The position numbers and the translations under genes were made by a program. A stretch of 52,657 bases of DNA from Pseudomonadota bacterium (GTDB taxonomy: Bacteria; Pseudomonadota; Alphaproteobacteria; Rhizobiales; Xanthobacteraceae), in assembly GCA_003576765.1 (NCBI GenBank), contig QEVP01000024.1, forward strand, positions 1 to 52,657. Reading direction: 5' to 3'. The notes under the pieces were generated by a model. That model worked only from the letters and a program-made list of their open reading frames with translations, made no database searches and had not been told where the DNA came from. Positions 21,100-32,252 of this stretch are shown piece by piece (positions within the stretch are counted from its first letter, which is position 1; the number at the start of each line of letters is the position of its first letter).

Positions 21100-22356
21100 A
21101 TGGCCGGGACCGATGCGCCACCGCAATCCGCAGGGCGAACGCTTGCCGCCCGCTGTTGCGTGGCCGGCGGCGGGCCGGCCGGCATGATGCTCGGGTTGCT
21201 ACTGGCGCGGGCCGGCATCGACACCGTGGTGCTGGAAAAGCATGGCGATTTCCTGCGCGACTTCCGCGGCGACACCGTGCATCCCTCGACCCTCGAGGTG
21301 ATGGATGAGCTTGGCCTGATCGACGGCTTTCTCAAGCGGCCGCATCAGGAACTGCGGCGGCTCGGCGGCGAGTTCGGCGACGCGACGATGCGCATCGCCG
21401 ACTTCAGTTCTCTCGATATGAAGTACCCCTTCATCGCCTTCATGCCGCAGTGGGACTTTCTCGACTTCCTTGCGGACAGCGCGCGGCGCTATCCCTCGTT
21501 CCGGCTGCTGATGCGGACGGAAGCCACCGACCTCATTCGCTCCGGCGAGACCGTGACCGGCGTGGCGGCCCGCGATGCGGAGGGGCCGTTGGAGATCAGG
21601 GCGGCGCTGACGGTCGCCTGCGACGGCCGGCACTCGGTTTTACGCGCCCGGGCGGGGCTCGACATCGAGGACATCGGTGCGCCGATCGACGTGCTGTGGT
21701 TCAAGGTGCACAAGGACCGCGACAGCGAGCCGGTGCTGGCACGCATCCGCGCCGGGCGGATGATGGTGACGCTCGACCGCGGCGACTACTGGCAATGCGC
21801 CTTCGTCATCGCCAAGGGACAGTTCGAGGCGATCAGGGCTGAGGGCCTCGATGCCTTCCGCCGCGCCGTTGCGGATGTCGCGCCGATCCTGGCGCCGCAC
21901 ACCGGCGACATTGCGACGTGGGACGACGTCAAGCTGCTGACGGTACGCATCGACCGGCTCAAGCGCTGGACCAAACCGGGGTTTTTGTGCATCGGCGATG
22001 CCGCGCATGCGATGTCCCCGGTCGGCGGCGTCGGCGTCAACCTCGCGGTGCAGGATGCGGTCGCTGCCGCCAACCTGCTGGCGGACAAGCTCGTCCACGG
22101 CTGCCCGTCCGAGGACGACCTCGATCAGGTGCGCCAGCGGCGGCTGTGGCCGACCAGGCTGACGCAGGCGATGCAGGTCGTGGTGCAGAACCGCATCGTG
22201 AAGCCCGCGCTCGCCGCATCTCCAAACGGCGTGCGGCCGCCGCTCTTGATCCGCGTTGTCAATGCGTGGCCGTGGCTGCAGGGGCAGGCGGCGCGGATGG
22301 TCGGTCTTGGCGTCCGGCCGGAGCATGTGCGCTCGCCGGAGATACCCCCACCCTGA
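21100..22356 (+). CDS. FAD-dependent monooxygenase (UbiH/aromatic hydroxylase family)
   Basis: Flavoprotein hydroxylase of 418 aa. The N-terminal dinucleotide motif is CCVAGGGPAGMMLGLLLARAG. The DG motif is in ACDGRHSVLRARAG, and the second FAD motif is CIGDAAHAMSPVGGVGVNLAVQDA. This is the PHBH/UbiH-like class A monooxygenase fold; the substrate is unknown. The ATG at 21100 (MAGTDAPP) has GGAG eight bases upstream. A GTG at 20986 would add 38 Gly/Pro-rich residues and is unlikely. It converges with parE; no coenzyme Q biosynthesis genes are next to it. Confidence 0.85.
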   Translation: MAGTDAPPQSAGRTLAARCCVAGGGPAGMMLGLLLARAGIDTVVLEKHGDFLRDFRGDTVHPSTLEVMDELGLIDGFLKRPHQELRRLGGEFGDATMRIADFSSLDMKYPFIAFMPQWDFLDFLADSARRYPSFRLLMRTEATDLIRSGETVTGVAARDAEGPLEIRAALTVACDGRHSVLRARAGLDIEDIGAPIDVLWFKVHKDRDSEPVLARIRAGRMMVTLDRGDYWQCAFVIAKGQFEAIRAEGLDAFRRAVADVAPILAPHTGDIATWDDVKLLTVRIDRLKRWTKPGFLCIGDAAHAMSPVGGVGVNLAVQDAVAAANLLADKLVHGCPSEDDLDQVRQRRLWPTRLTQAMQVVVQNRIVKPALAASPNGVRPPLLIRVVNAWPWLQGQAARMVGLGVRPEHVRSPEIPPP

Positions 22357-22357
22357 C

Positions 22358-22379
22358 CCTTCCCGCCCGCGAGGGAAGG
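22358..22379. terminator. Hairpin between convergent monooxygenase gene and parE
   Basis: CCTTCCC (22358-22364) and GGGAAGG (22373-22379) with an eight-base loop, starting two bases after the monooxygenase stop and 17 bases beyond the parE stop. Candidate bidirectional terminator. Confidence 0.5.
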
Positions 22380-22395
22380 AAGGGAGGGGGCTTGG

Positions 22396-24444
<2,049 letters not shown>

Positions 24445-24567
24445 GGAACTTCATAAATCGGATAGCGGCTGCGCGCCTTGCGCGAATCGGCTGCGCGACT
24501 ATGCCACGGATAAGGCTCCAAATGGGGGCGAGGCAAAAATGCTCCGAGAGCCTTTCGGCGTTTTCGC

Positions 24568-24645
24568 CGTCATGCGTGGACTTGATCCGAGCCCCCATCT
24601 TCTTGAAAGACGGATGGATTGCAGGGGCAAGCCCGGCAAAGACAG
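24568..24645. repeat. Dispersed inverted repeat, family B, degenerate copy 1
   Basis: CGTCATGCGTGGACTTGATCC...CATCTTC / GAAAGACGGATGGATTG...GGGGCAAGCCCGG is a worn version of the large palindromes at 27839-27929 and 32113-32203. It sits in the 263-base gap between the divergent parE and DedA genes; I see no gene there. Confidence 0.55.
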
Positions 24646-24707
24646 TGCAAAGCGCTACCGTTAAAGTATGACACACTGCGGCGGCCGGGCGCGCGACAGG
24701 AGCGACG

Positions 24708-25238
24708 ATGGAAGACTGGGTCATGCGGGCGGTCGATTTCATCCGCGACCACTCGGTATGGGCCGGGCCCATCGTGTTCGTGCTGGCGTTCGGGGAGTCG
24801 CTGGCGTTCCTGTCGCTGTTCATCCCGGCCTGGGGGGCGCTGGTGGCGATCGGCGCCATGGTCGGGATGTCGGAGGTCAGCTTCTGGCCGGTGTGGCTTG
24901 CGGGCGCCGCAGGCGCCGCGCTCGGCGACTGGCTGTCGTACTGGATCGGCTTCACCTTCAAGGACCGCATCGCAAAACTGTGGCCGCTGTCGCGCTATCC
25001 GGACATGCTGCCGCGCGCGGAGGCGTTCGTGCGCAAGTGGGGGGTGCCGGGCATCTTCATCGGCCGCTTCTCCGGGCCGCTGCGCGCCACGGTGCCGCTC
25101 GCCGCCGGCATTTTCGAGATGCCCTATCTGCAATTCCAGATCGCCAACGTTACCTCGGCGCTGGTGTGGTCGGCGGTGCTGTTGCTGTTTGGCGATGCGT
25201 TGTCGAAAATCGGCGGCTGGCTGTGGGGGCTGATCTGA
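24708..25238 (+). CDS. DedA-family membrane protein
   Basis: Integral inner-membrane protein of 176 aa in the DedA/VTT (SNARE-associated) family. It has family blocks FGESLAFLSLFIPAWGALV, GAALGDWLSYWIG and GVPGIFIGRFSGPLRATVPLAAGI, with the conserved arginines of the re-entrant region, and about four to five hydrophobic segments. It is shorter than E. coli DedA (about 220 aa) at the C-terminus. DedA relatives are linked to flipping of undecaprenyl phosphate or phospholipids and to membrane homeostasis; the specific lipid here is unknown. AGGAG precedes the ATG. Confidence 0.88.
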   Translation: MEDWVMRAVDFIRDHSVWAGPIVFVLAFGESLAFLSLFIPAWGALVAIGAMVGMSEVSFWPVWLAGAAGAALGDWLSYWIGFTFKDRIAKLWPLSRYPDMLPRAEAFVRKWGVPGIFIGRFSGPLRATVPLAAGIFEMPYLQFQIANVTSALVWSAVLLLFGDALSKIGGWLWGLI

Positions 25239-25326
25239 CGCACCGCTCTCGCGGCTTTGTGATTGCCACGCGCCCGCGTCTCGCGATTGGATAGACGGGG
25301 ACCGACGGGACCTCAGGAGATTTGCG

Positions 25327-26334
25327 GTGACCATGACACGCCGCCACGCTCTCGCCGGCGCCGCCGCGCTCGCCGCCACGCCCGCCATCGCCCGGTCCGC
25401 CAAGGCTCAGCCCGCCAAGGCTCAGTCCACGGCGCCCGGGGGTGATCTCCGTCAGGCACCGGGCTACTACCGCTACAGGATCGGCGAGGCCCTCGTCACC
25501 GTGGTGTCCGACGGCGCCAACACCTTTCCGAGGCCGGCCGGCTTCGTTGCCAACGTCAAGCCCGAGGAGGTCGGCGCGGCACTGGAAAAGCTGTTCCGGC
25601 CGCGCGACACCAGGACCATCCCGTTCGGCCCGCTCGCGGTCCGCACCGGCAACAAGCTCATCGTGATCGACACCGGCAACGGCGAGGCGGCCCACGCCAA
25701 CAGCAAGGGCGCGGTCGGCCAGTTCGCGGCCAACTTCGCCGCCGCCGGGTTCGACCCGGCCAGGGTCGACGCCGTGGTGATCTCGCATTTCCATGGCGAC
25801 CACATCAACGGGCTGATCAAGGCCGATGGCAGCCCCGCCTTTCCCAACGCCGAGGTGCTGGTACCGGAGCGCGAATGGGCGTTCTTCATGGACGACGGCG
25901 AGATGAGCCGGGCGTCGGGCGAGCGGATGCAGGGCGTGTTCAAGAACGCGCGCCGGGTGTTCGACGCGCTCAAGCGCAAGGTGACGCCCTATGCCTGGGA
26001 CAAGGAGGTGGCGCCGGGCCTTCTGGCCCTTGCCACCGTCGGACATACGCCGGGGCACACCTCGTTCGTCCTGTCGTCGGGCAGCGACAAGGTGTTCATT
26101 CAGTCGGACGTCACCAACGATCCCGGCCTGTTCGCGCAAAACCCCGGCTGGCACCTGATATTCGATCAGGACCCGGCCCAGGCCGAGGCGACGCGGCGGC
26201 GCGTCTATGATATGCTGGTGGCGGACCGCATGCGGGTGCAGGGCTTCCACTATCCGTTCCCCGGCGTCGGCCATGTCGAGAAGGCCGGCGACGGCTACCG
26301 CGTGATCCCGGAGGCGTGGCGGCCGGTGATCTGA
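25327..26334 (+). CDS. Exported MBL-fold metallohydrolase (Tat signal)
   Basis: Metallo-beta-lactamase-fold hydrolase of 335 aa with an N-terminal signal MTMTRRHALAGAAALAATPAIARSAKAQ, a twin-arginine type, so export of the folded metalloenzyme to the periplasm is likely. The zinc motif is SHFHGDHINGL (HxHxDH); a later histidine is in GHTPGHTSF and a ligand aspartate in IQSDVTN. AGGAG is seven bases before the GTG at 25327, which I prefer; the ATG at 25333 is the alternative. The substrate is unknown: a broad group including lactonases and alkyl-sulfatase-like relatives. It stands alone between dedA and argC. Confidence 0.87.
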   Translation: MTMTRRHALAGAAALAATPAIARSAKAQPAKAQSTAPGGDLRQAPGYYRYRIGEALVTVVSDGANTFPRPAGFVANVKPEEVGAALEKLFRPRDTRTIPFGPLAVRTGNKLIVIDTGNGEAAHANSKGAVGQFAANFAAAGFDPARVDAVVISHFHGDHINGLIKADGSPAFPNAEVLVPEREWAFFMDDGEMSRASGERMQGVFKNARRVFDALKRKVTPYAWDKEVAPGLLALATVGHTPGHTSFVLSSGSDKVFIQSDVTNDPGLFAQNPGWHLIFDQDPAQAEATRRRVYDMLVADRMRVQGFHYPFPGVGHVEKAGDGYRVIPEAWRPVI

Positions 26335-26583
26335 GGATGGACCTCGCTTGACCGCGCCGCCGCGCGGGCCTATAGCGCGGCCATGATCGACGTGATGACC
26401 TCGCTTTGCCCGCTTCGCCGTCGCCGCATTGCTGCGGCGCGGGCAGGGGATTTTGCGTAAGATCGCGTCCCATGCCGCCGGCTCCGACCCGCGGCGTGCT
26501 TTCAGTTTCTCTCGCAGCGGTTAGGGTGACGGCGGTGTCCGCAAGCGGGCGGCGCGATGCTTGAGGCTTGCGTCCCTACCGGT

Positions 26584-26599
26584 ATGAAAGAGCTTTCAT
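26584..26599 (+). promoter_or_regulatory. Inverted repeat over the argC ribosome site
   Basis: ATGAAAG-AG-CTTTCAT ends one base before the argC ATG. It can fold as a six-base stem with the GAGC loop, placing the only purine-rich ribosome site in the hairpin. It could tune argC translation or bind a regulator, or be chance. Confidence 0.35.
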
Positions 26600-26600
26600 C

Positions 26601-27659
<1,059 letters not shown>

Positions 27660-27666
27660 GGGCTTG

Positions 27667-27788
27667 TCCCGGATGCTGCGCGGCATGAAATACTGCGCTG
27701 CTGATCCGGGACCTTTCCGACCATGGCGTTCGCAACGGTCCCGGCTCTGCGGTGCGGCGTTGCACGCCGCTACCCGCGTTCGGGACAC
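27667..27788. repeat. Dispersed inverted repeat, family C copy 2
   Basis: Starts TCCCGGATGCTGCGCGGC and ends CGCGTTCGGGACACG, with internal GATCCGGGACC and CGGTCCCGGCTCTGCGG blocks. It has the same plan as 9527-9648 and 38494-38611. It fills the first part of the gap after argC. Confidence 0.6.
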
Positions 27789-27838
27789 GACGCCCGCACC
27801 ACCGATGTTTTTCCGTGAGACTCGAACCCAGTCTCAGT

Positions 27839-27929
27839 CGTCATGCGCGGACTTGATCCGCGCATCCACGTCTTAACGGCGGTACACTCACGAAAGACGT
27901 GGATGGCCGGGATAAACCCGGCCATGACG
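27839..27929. repeat. Dispersed inverted repeat, family B copy 2
   Basis: Outer arms CGTCATG (27839-27845) and CATGACG (27923-27929). Inner arms ATCCACGTCTT and AAGACGTGGAT enclose a short unpaired centre. Each half has its own small stem (GCGCGGA...TCCGCGC and GGCCGGG...CCCGGCC). It lies in the spacer between the convergent argC and cysK and probably doubles as a terminator. Confidence 0.7.
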
Positions 27930-27939
27930 AAGAAAAAAC

Positions 27940-28977
27940 TCACGCCTGCTCGAACGGCACGGCGATCGTGCTTTTGCGCTCCAGCCACGCCGGCACCGGC
28001 AGGTTCTTCGCGCGCATGAAATCCGGGTTGAACAGTTTCGATTGATAGCGCGTGCCGTAGTCGCACAGCACGGTGACGATGGTGTGCCCGGGACCTAAGT
28101 CTTTTGCCAGCCGGATCGCGCCGGCGATGTTGACGCCCGACGAGCCGCCGAGGCACAGCCCCTCGTGCAGCAGCAGGTCGAACACCACGTTGACCGCTTC
28201 CTCGTCGGAAATCTGGTAGGCGTCGTCGATGGTCACGCCTTCGAGGTTGGCGGTGACGCGGCCCTGACCGATGCCTTCGGTGATCGAGGAGCCTTCGGCC
28301 TTGAGCGTGCCGGTCTTGTAGTAGCTGTAGAGCGCCGAGCCCATCGGGTCGGCAAGCACGATCTTCACCTTCGGATTCTTCGCCTTGAGCCCGAGCGAGA
28401 CGCCGGCGATGGTGCCGCCGGAGCCGATCGACGCGACGAAGCCGTCGATCTTGCCGCCGGTCTGCGCCCAGATCTCCGGCGCGGTGGTCTCGACATGCGC
28501 CTGTCGGTTGGCGACGTTGTCGAACTGGTTGGCCCAGATCGCGCCGTTCGGCTCGCTCCTGGCGAGCTGTGCGGCAAGCCGCCCCGACAGCTTCACATAG
28601 TTGTTCGGGTTGGCGTAGGGCACCGCCGGCACCTCGATCAGTTCGGCGCCGCACAGCCGGAGCGTATCCTTCTTCTCCTGGCTCTGCGTTTCGGGGATGA
28701 CGATGACGGTGCGATAGCCGAGCGCGTTGGCGACCAGCGCAAGCCCGATGCCGGTGTTGCCTGCGGTGCCCTCGACCACGACGCCGCCGGGCTTCAGCAA
28801 TCCGCGCTTGACCGAGTCCCGGATGATGAACAGCGCCGCGCGGTCCTTGACCGACTGCCCCGGATTCATGAACTCGGCCTTGCCGAGAATGGTGCAGCCG
28901 GTCGCCTCGGAGGCGCGGCGGAGCTTGATCAGCGGCGTGTTGCCGATGGCGGCAACGACATCGTCATAGGTGTTCAT
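27940..28977 (-). CDS. cysK: Cysteine synthase (O-acetylserine sulfhydrylase family)
   Basis: PLP enzyme making L-cysteine from O-acetylserine and sulfide, 345 aa. The PLP lysine is in NPGQSVKDRAA; the substrate loop is EGTAGNTGIGLAL, the phosphate-binding loop is SIGSGGTIAG, and LCLGGSSGVNIAGA follows. The AGNTG loop and the extended C-terminus place it in the cysteine synthase A-like group that also includes some cystathionine beta-synthase-like enzymes. The ATG at 28977 (MNTYDDVVAAIGNTPLIKL) matches the family start. The frame is open further upstream but codes Arg-rich residues. Confidence 0.93.
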   Translation of the reverse strand: MNTYDDVVAAIGNTPLIKLRRASEATGCTILGKAEFMNPGQSVKDRAALFIIRDSVKRGLLKPGGVVVEGTAGNTGIGLALVANALGYRTVIVIPETQSQEKKDTLRLCGAELIEVPAVPYANPNNYVKLSGRLAAQLARSEPNGAIWANQFDNVANRQAHVETTAPEIWAQTGGKIDGFVASIGSGGTIAGVSLGLKAKNPKVKIVLADPMGSALYSYYKTGTLKAEGSSITEGIGQGRVTANLEGVTIDDAYQISDEEAVNVVFDLLLHEGLCLGGSSGVNIAGAIRLAKDLGPGHTIVTVLCDYGTRYQSKLFNPDFMRAKNLPVPAWLERKSTIAVPFEQA

Positions 28978-29194
28978 GGCTGTGTCGGAAAATGGGAAAG
29001 GGCATGTCGGCGCCGACCCTAATGGAGGCGTACCGCCGCCACAAGCACGAAGGTCGGGCGGGAAATTTGTTCTCGGAAAGCCGCGTGCGGCAGCGTCGGC
29101 GGCGTGCCGGCGGCCGTTTCGCAACATGAAATCTTTGTAAGGAACACGCGTGCCGGCGCCCCGCGCGTTGCGCCGGAATTGCGGCAGGCCCAAT

Positions 29195-29210
29195 GGAATC
29201 GGGCGATTCC
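29195..29210. promoter_or_regulatory. Inverted repeat in the efflux-operon leader (gap 28978-29297)
   Basis: The 320-base gap between cysK and the efflux operon holds no convincing gene. It contains two notable palindromes: GTCGGCGCCGAC (29006-29017), nearer cysK, and GGAATCG-GG-CGATTCC (29195-29210), about 88 bases before the first efflux gene. The latter has the size of a TetR- or MarR-type operator, but no such regulator gene is in the window. Confidence 0.35.
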
Positions 29211-29297
29211 GTCGCCTCCGCATCGCCGCGGAGAAAAAGTCACAGGCGGAGGGCGAACTGTGGGCGCGGCTGTGCGCCGCATGGCAAGCCCGCTACA

Positions 29298-30800
29298 ATG
29301 ACCTCCCGCATCGCCAAAGAGAATCATCTGCCCGTGACCGTGCCCGCCCCATGCCCCGTGACACCGCAGGCCCGCCTGCGGCGGTTCCTGCGGTGGGGCG
29401 CCGTCGCGGGGGCTGCTTTTGTATTGTCCGGCTGCATCCTGACCAGCGACCTGCCGAACCCGGCGCTCGACGTGCCGCCGGCCTATCAGGCGCCGAAGGA
29501 TGCCCGCGCGCCGGCGCCGAAGCTCGACTGGTGGCGCGGCTTCCGCTCGCGCGAACTGACTGCGCTGATGGAGGAGGCGCGTGCCGCCAATCTCGACATG
29601 GCGGCGGCTGCGGCGCGCATCCGTCAGGCCGACGCGCAGGCGCGGGTCACCGGCGCGGCCCTGCTGCCGAGCCTGTCGGGCGGGTTAGACGCCTCGCGCA
29701 GCCAGAGTTCGGCCTCGGGAGGCAGCGGCACCGTCGGCGGCGCGCGCGTCCGCGACAGCCTGTCGGCGTCGCTGGCGGCAAGCTACCAGCTCGACTTCTG
29801 GGGCCAGAACCGCGATGCGCTGCTGGCGGCCGAGGAGACCGCCGGCGCCAGCCGCTTCGACCACGACGTGGTGGCGCTGACGGCCTTCGCGGCGGTCGCG
29901 ACCGCTTATTTCCAGGTGCTGGCGACGCAGGACCGTATCCGCATCGCCAGCAACAACATCGCCAACGCCCAGCGCGTGCTCGACGCCATCCGCCAGCGGT
30001 TGCAGGCTGGCACCGGCTCCGATCTCGACGTCGCCCAGCAGGAAAGCGTGCTCGCCAATCAGAAGGCGGCGGTGCCGGTGCTGCGCCAGACGCTGGCGCA
30101 AAACCGCCACGCGCTGGCGACGCTGATCGGGCGGCCGCCGGAAAGCACCCCCGTGCGCGGCGGTTCGCTGTCGGGCGTGTCGGCGCCGCGCGTGTCGCCG
30201 GGGCTGCCGTCGGAATTGTTGCTGCAACGGCCCGACATCCGCCGGCAGGAATTTCTGCTCGCGGCGGCGACCGCCAACATCGGCAGCGCGCGGGCGCAGT
30301 TCTTTCCGAACATCACGCTGACCGGGCAGGGCGGTTATCAGAGCGTGGCGCTCGCCGCGCTGTTCACGCCGCACGCGGCGTTCTACACGCTGGCCGCCGG
30401 GCTGACCCAGCCGATCTTCGACGGCGGGCGTATTCTGGCCAACTTCGAATTGACGCAGGCGCGGCAGGACGAATTGTTGCAGACCTACCGCCTGACCGTG
30501 GTGTCCGCCTTTGCCGACGTCAACACCGCGCTGGTGGCTGTGCGCGAGAGTGCCGAACGGCTGAGGCTGCAGCGCGAGGTGGTGGCGGCCTCGCGGCGCG
30601 CCTTCGCTCTGGCCGAGCAGCAGTTGCGCGCCGGCACGGTGGACATCGTCACCGTTCTGAACACACAGTTGACGCTATTTCAGGCTGAGGATGCGCTGGC
30701 GCAGGCGCAACTGGCGCGCCTGCTCGCGATCGTCAGCCTCTATCAGGCGCTGGGCGGCGGCTGGGAACCCATTATGGAGAGGCCGGTCGATGCTCTTTAA
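29298..30800 (+). CDS. RND efflux outer-membrane lipoprotein (NodT/OprM family)
   Basis: TolC-like outer-membrane channel of 500 aa. It has a lipoprotein signal FLRWGAVAGAAFVLSGC with lipobox LSGC, then DWWRGFRSRELTALMEEARAANLDMAAAAARIRQADAQ, the NodT-family start. Two TolC-like repeats follow, with AQFFPNITLTGQGGYQS and QPIFDGGRILANFELTQAR. It is the first gene of a four-gene operon; its stop overlaps the adaptor start by 11 bases. I chose the ATG at 29298. A GTG at 29334 would give a signal peptide of more usual length and is a real alternative. Confidence 0.9.
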   Translation: MTSRIAKENHLPVTVPAPCPVTPQARLRRFLRWGAVAGAAFVLSGCILTSDLPNPALDVPPAYQAPKDARAPAPKLDWWRGFRSRELTALMEEARAANLDMAAAAARIRQADAQARVTGAALLPSLSGGLDASRSQSSASGGSGTVGGARVRDSLSASLAASYQLDFWGQNRDALLAAEETAGASRFDHDVVALTAFAAVATAYFQVLATQDRIRIASNNIANAQRVLDAIRQRLQAGTGSDLDVAQQESVLANQKAAVPVLRQTLAQNRHALATLIGRPPESTPVRGGSLSGVSAPRVSPGLPSELLLQRPDIRRQEFLLAAATANIGSARAQFFPNITLTGQGGYQSVALAALFTPHAAFYTLAAGLTQPIFDGGRILANFELTQARQDELLQTYRLTVVSAFADVNTALVAVRESAERLRLQREVVAASRRAFALAEQQLRAGTVDIVTVLNTQLTLFQAEDALAQAQLARLLAIVSLYQALGGGWEPIMERPVDAL

Positions 30801-32061
30801 GCCGGACGAGGCGAAGGCAGAGGCCGCATCGCGCGCGCAGCCGCCGCGGGCGCGCCAGCGCACGGTGTCGTGGCTGATCGCGCTCGTGGTGCTGGGCGGC
30901 CTCGGCTATCTCGGCTGGACCTGGTGGACGACGCAACAGCAGCAGAGCGCCGCGCGCGCCTTCCGCCCCGACACCACCGTGCCGGTGCTGGCGGCGACGC
31001 CCGAGCGGCGCGACGTGCCGGTCTATCTGCCCGGCGTCGGCAGCGTGCGCGCACTCAACATCGTCACCGTGCGCGCGCAGGTCGGGGGCCGGCTGACCGC
31101 GATCAACTTCAAGGAAGGCGAGAGCGTCAAGCAGGGCGACGTGCTGGCCGAGATCGACGACGCGATCTACCGCGCGCAGTACGATCAGGCGGTCGCCAAG
31201 AAGGCGCAGGACGAGGCGCAGTTGGCCAATGCCCGCATCGACCTGACGCGCTACCGGCAGCTTGCCGCCGCCAATGCCGGCTCCAAGCAGCAGGCCGACA
31301 CTCAAGCAGCCCTGGTGGCGCAGCTCGAGGCGCTGGTGCGCTCCGATCAGGCGGCGATCGACAACGCCGCCGCGACCCTTGCCTACACCAAGGTGACGGC
31401 GCCGATCTCCGGCCGCGCCGGCCTGCGTCAGGTCGATGTCGGCAACATCGTCGGGACGGCGGATGCGACCGGCATCGTCGTGCTGACGCAATTGCAGCCG
31501 ATCGCGGTGCAGTTCAGCCTGCCGCAGCAGGAACTGTTTCGCGTCAATGCCGCGGCCGCCAAGGGCGAACTCGCGGTCGATGTGTTCGGCAACGACGGTC
31601 GCACCGTGATCGAGACCGGGCGGCTGACCGGCATCGACAATCAGGTCGATCCGACCACCGGCACCGTGCGCCTTAAGGCCGAGTTCGACAACAGGGAGTA
31701 CCGGCTGTGGCCGGGCCAGTTCGTTAATGTCCGCCTCAAGGTCGAGACGCTGCCGCAGGCGCTGGTGGTGCCGACGGCGGCGGTGCAGCGCGGGCCGGCC
31801 GGCACCTTTGCCTATGTCATCGGCGCCGACGACACGGTGAGCGCGCGGCCGGTGTCGGTGAGGCAGCAGGACGAGACCAATGCGGTGATCGGCGATGGGC
31901 TCACCACCGACGACAAGGTGGTGACCACCGGCTTTGCCAATCTGTCGGAGGGCGCCAAGGTGCGCGTCGGCACCACCGCGACGCAGCCGACGCCGGACCT
32001 CGCGCCGCGCAAGCGCGAGGGGCGCGGCGGCAAGGGCGGCAAGGGCGGGCCGCCGCGCTAG
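30790..32061 (+). CDS. RND efflux periplasmic adaptor (MdtA-like)
   Basis: Membrane fusion protein of 423 aa linking the pumps to the outer-membrane channel. It has one N-terminal membrane anchor (about residues 22-42, LIALVVLGGLGYLGWTWW). The lipoyl/barrel halves (VYLPGVGSVRALNIVTVRAQVGGRLTAI and TKVTAPISGRAGLRQVDVG) flank an alpha-hairpin. The beta-barrel holds DPTTGTVRLKAEFDN. The C-terminus is unusually rich in Lys, Arg and Gly (KREGRGGKGGKGGPPR). GGAGAGG precedes the ATG, inside the previous gene. Confidence 0.92.
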   Translation: MLFKPDEAKAEAASRAQPPRARQRTVSWLIALVVLGGLGYLGWTWWTTQQQQSAARAFRPDTTVPVLAATPERRDVPVYLPGVGSVRALNIVTVRAQVGGRLTAINFKEGESVKQGDVLAEIDDAIYRAQYDQAVAKKAQDEAQLANARIDLTRYRQLAAANAGSKQQADTQAALVAQLEALVRSDQAAIDNAAATLAYTKVTAPISGRAGLRQVDVGNIVGTADATGIVVLTQLQPIAVQFSLPQQELFRVNAAAAKGELAVDVFGNDGRTVIETGRLTGIDNQVDPTTGTVRLKAEFDNREYRLWPGQFVNVRLKVETLPQALVVPTAAVQRGPAGTFAYVIGADDTVSARPVSVRQQDETNAVIGDGLTTDDKVVTTGFANLSEGAKVRVGTTATQPTPDLAPRKREGRGGKGGKGGPPR

Positions 32062-32112
32062 CATGTCCCGACCATAGAGGAACATGTTGTGTGTAATAGT
32101 CGGTTCAGTCTT

Positions 32113-32203
32113 CGTCATGGCCGGGCGCCGTCCCGGCCATCCACGTCTTCCCTGATGAGGCGTTGCAAAGACGTGGATGCCCGGCATAAAGCCGGGCATG
32201 ACG
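32113..32203. repeat. Dispersed inverted repeat, family B copy 3
   Basis: CGTCATGGCCGGG...CCCGGCCATCCACGTCTT paired with AAAGACGTGGATGCCCGGC...GCCGGGCATGACG. It interrupts the efflux operon between the adaptor and the first pump gene, so it may act as an mRNA processing or attenuation structure there. Confidence 0.7.
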
Positions 32204-32252
32204 GTGAAAGCGGATGGTGGTCCGGGGTCCTCCGCTGCCGGGGAACGCGACC

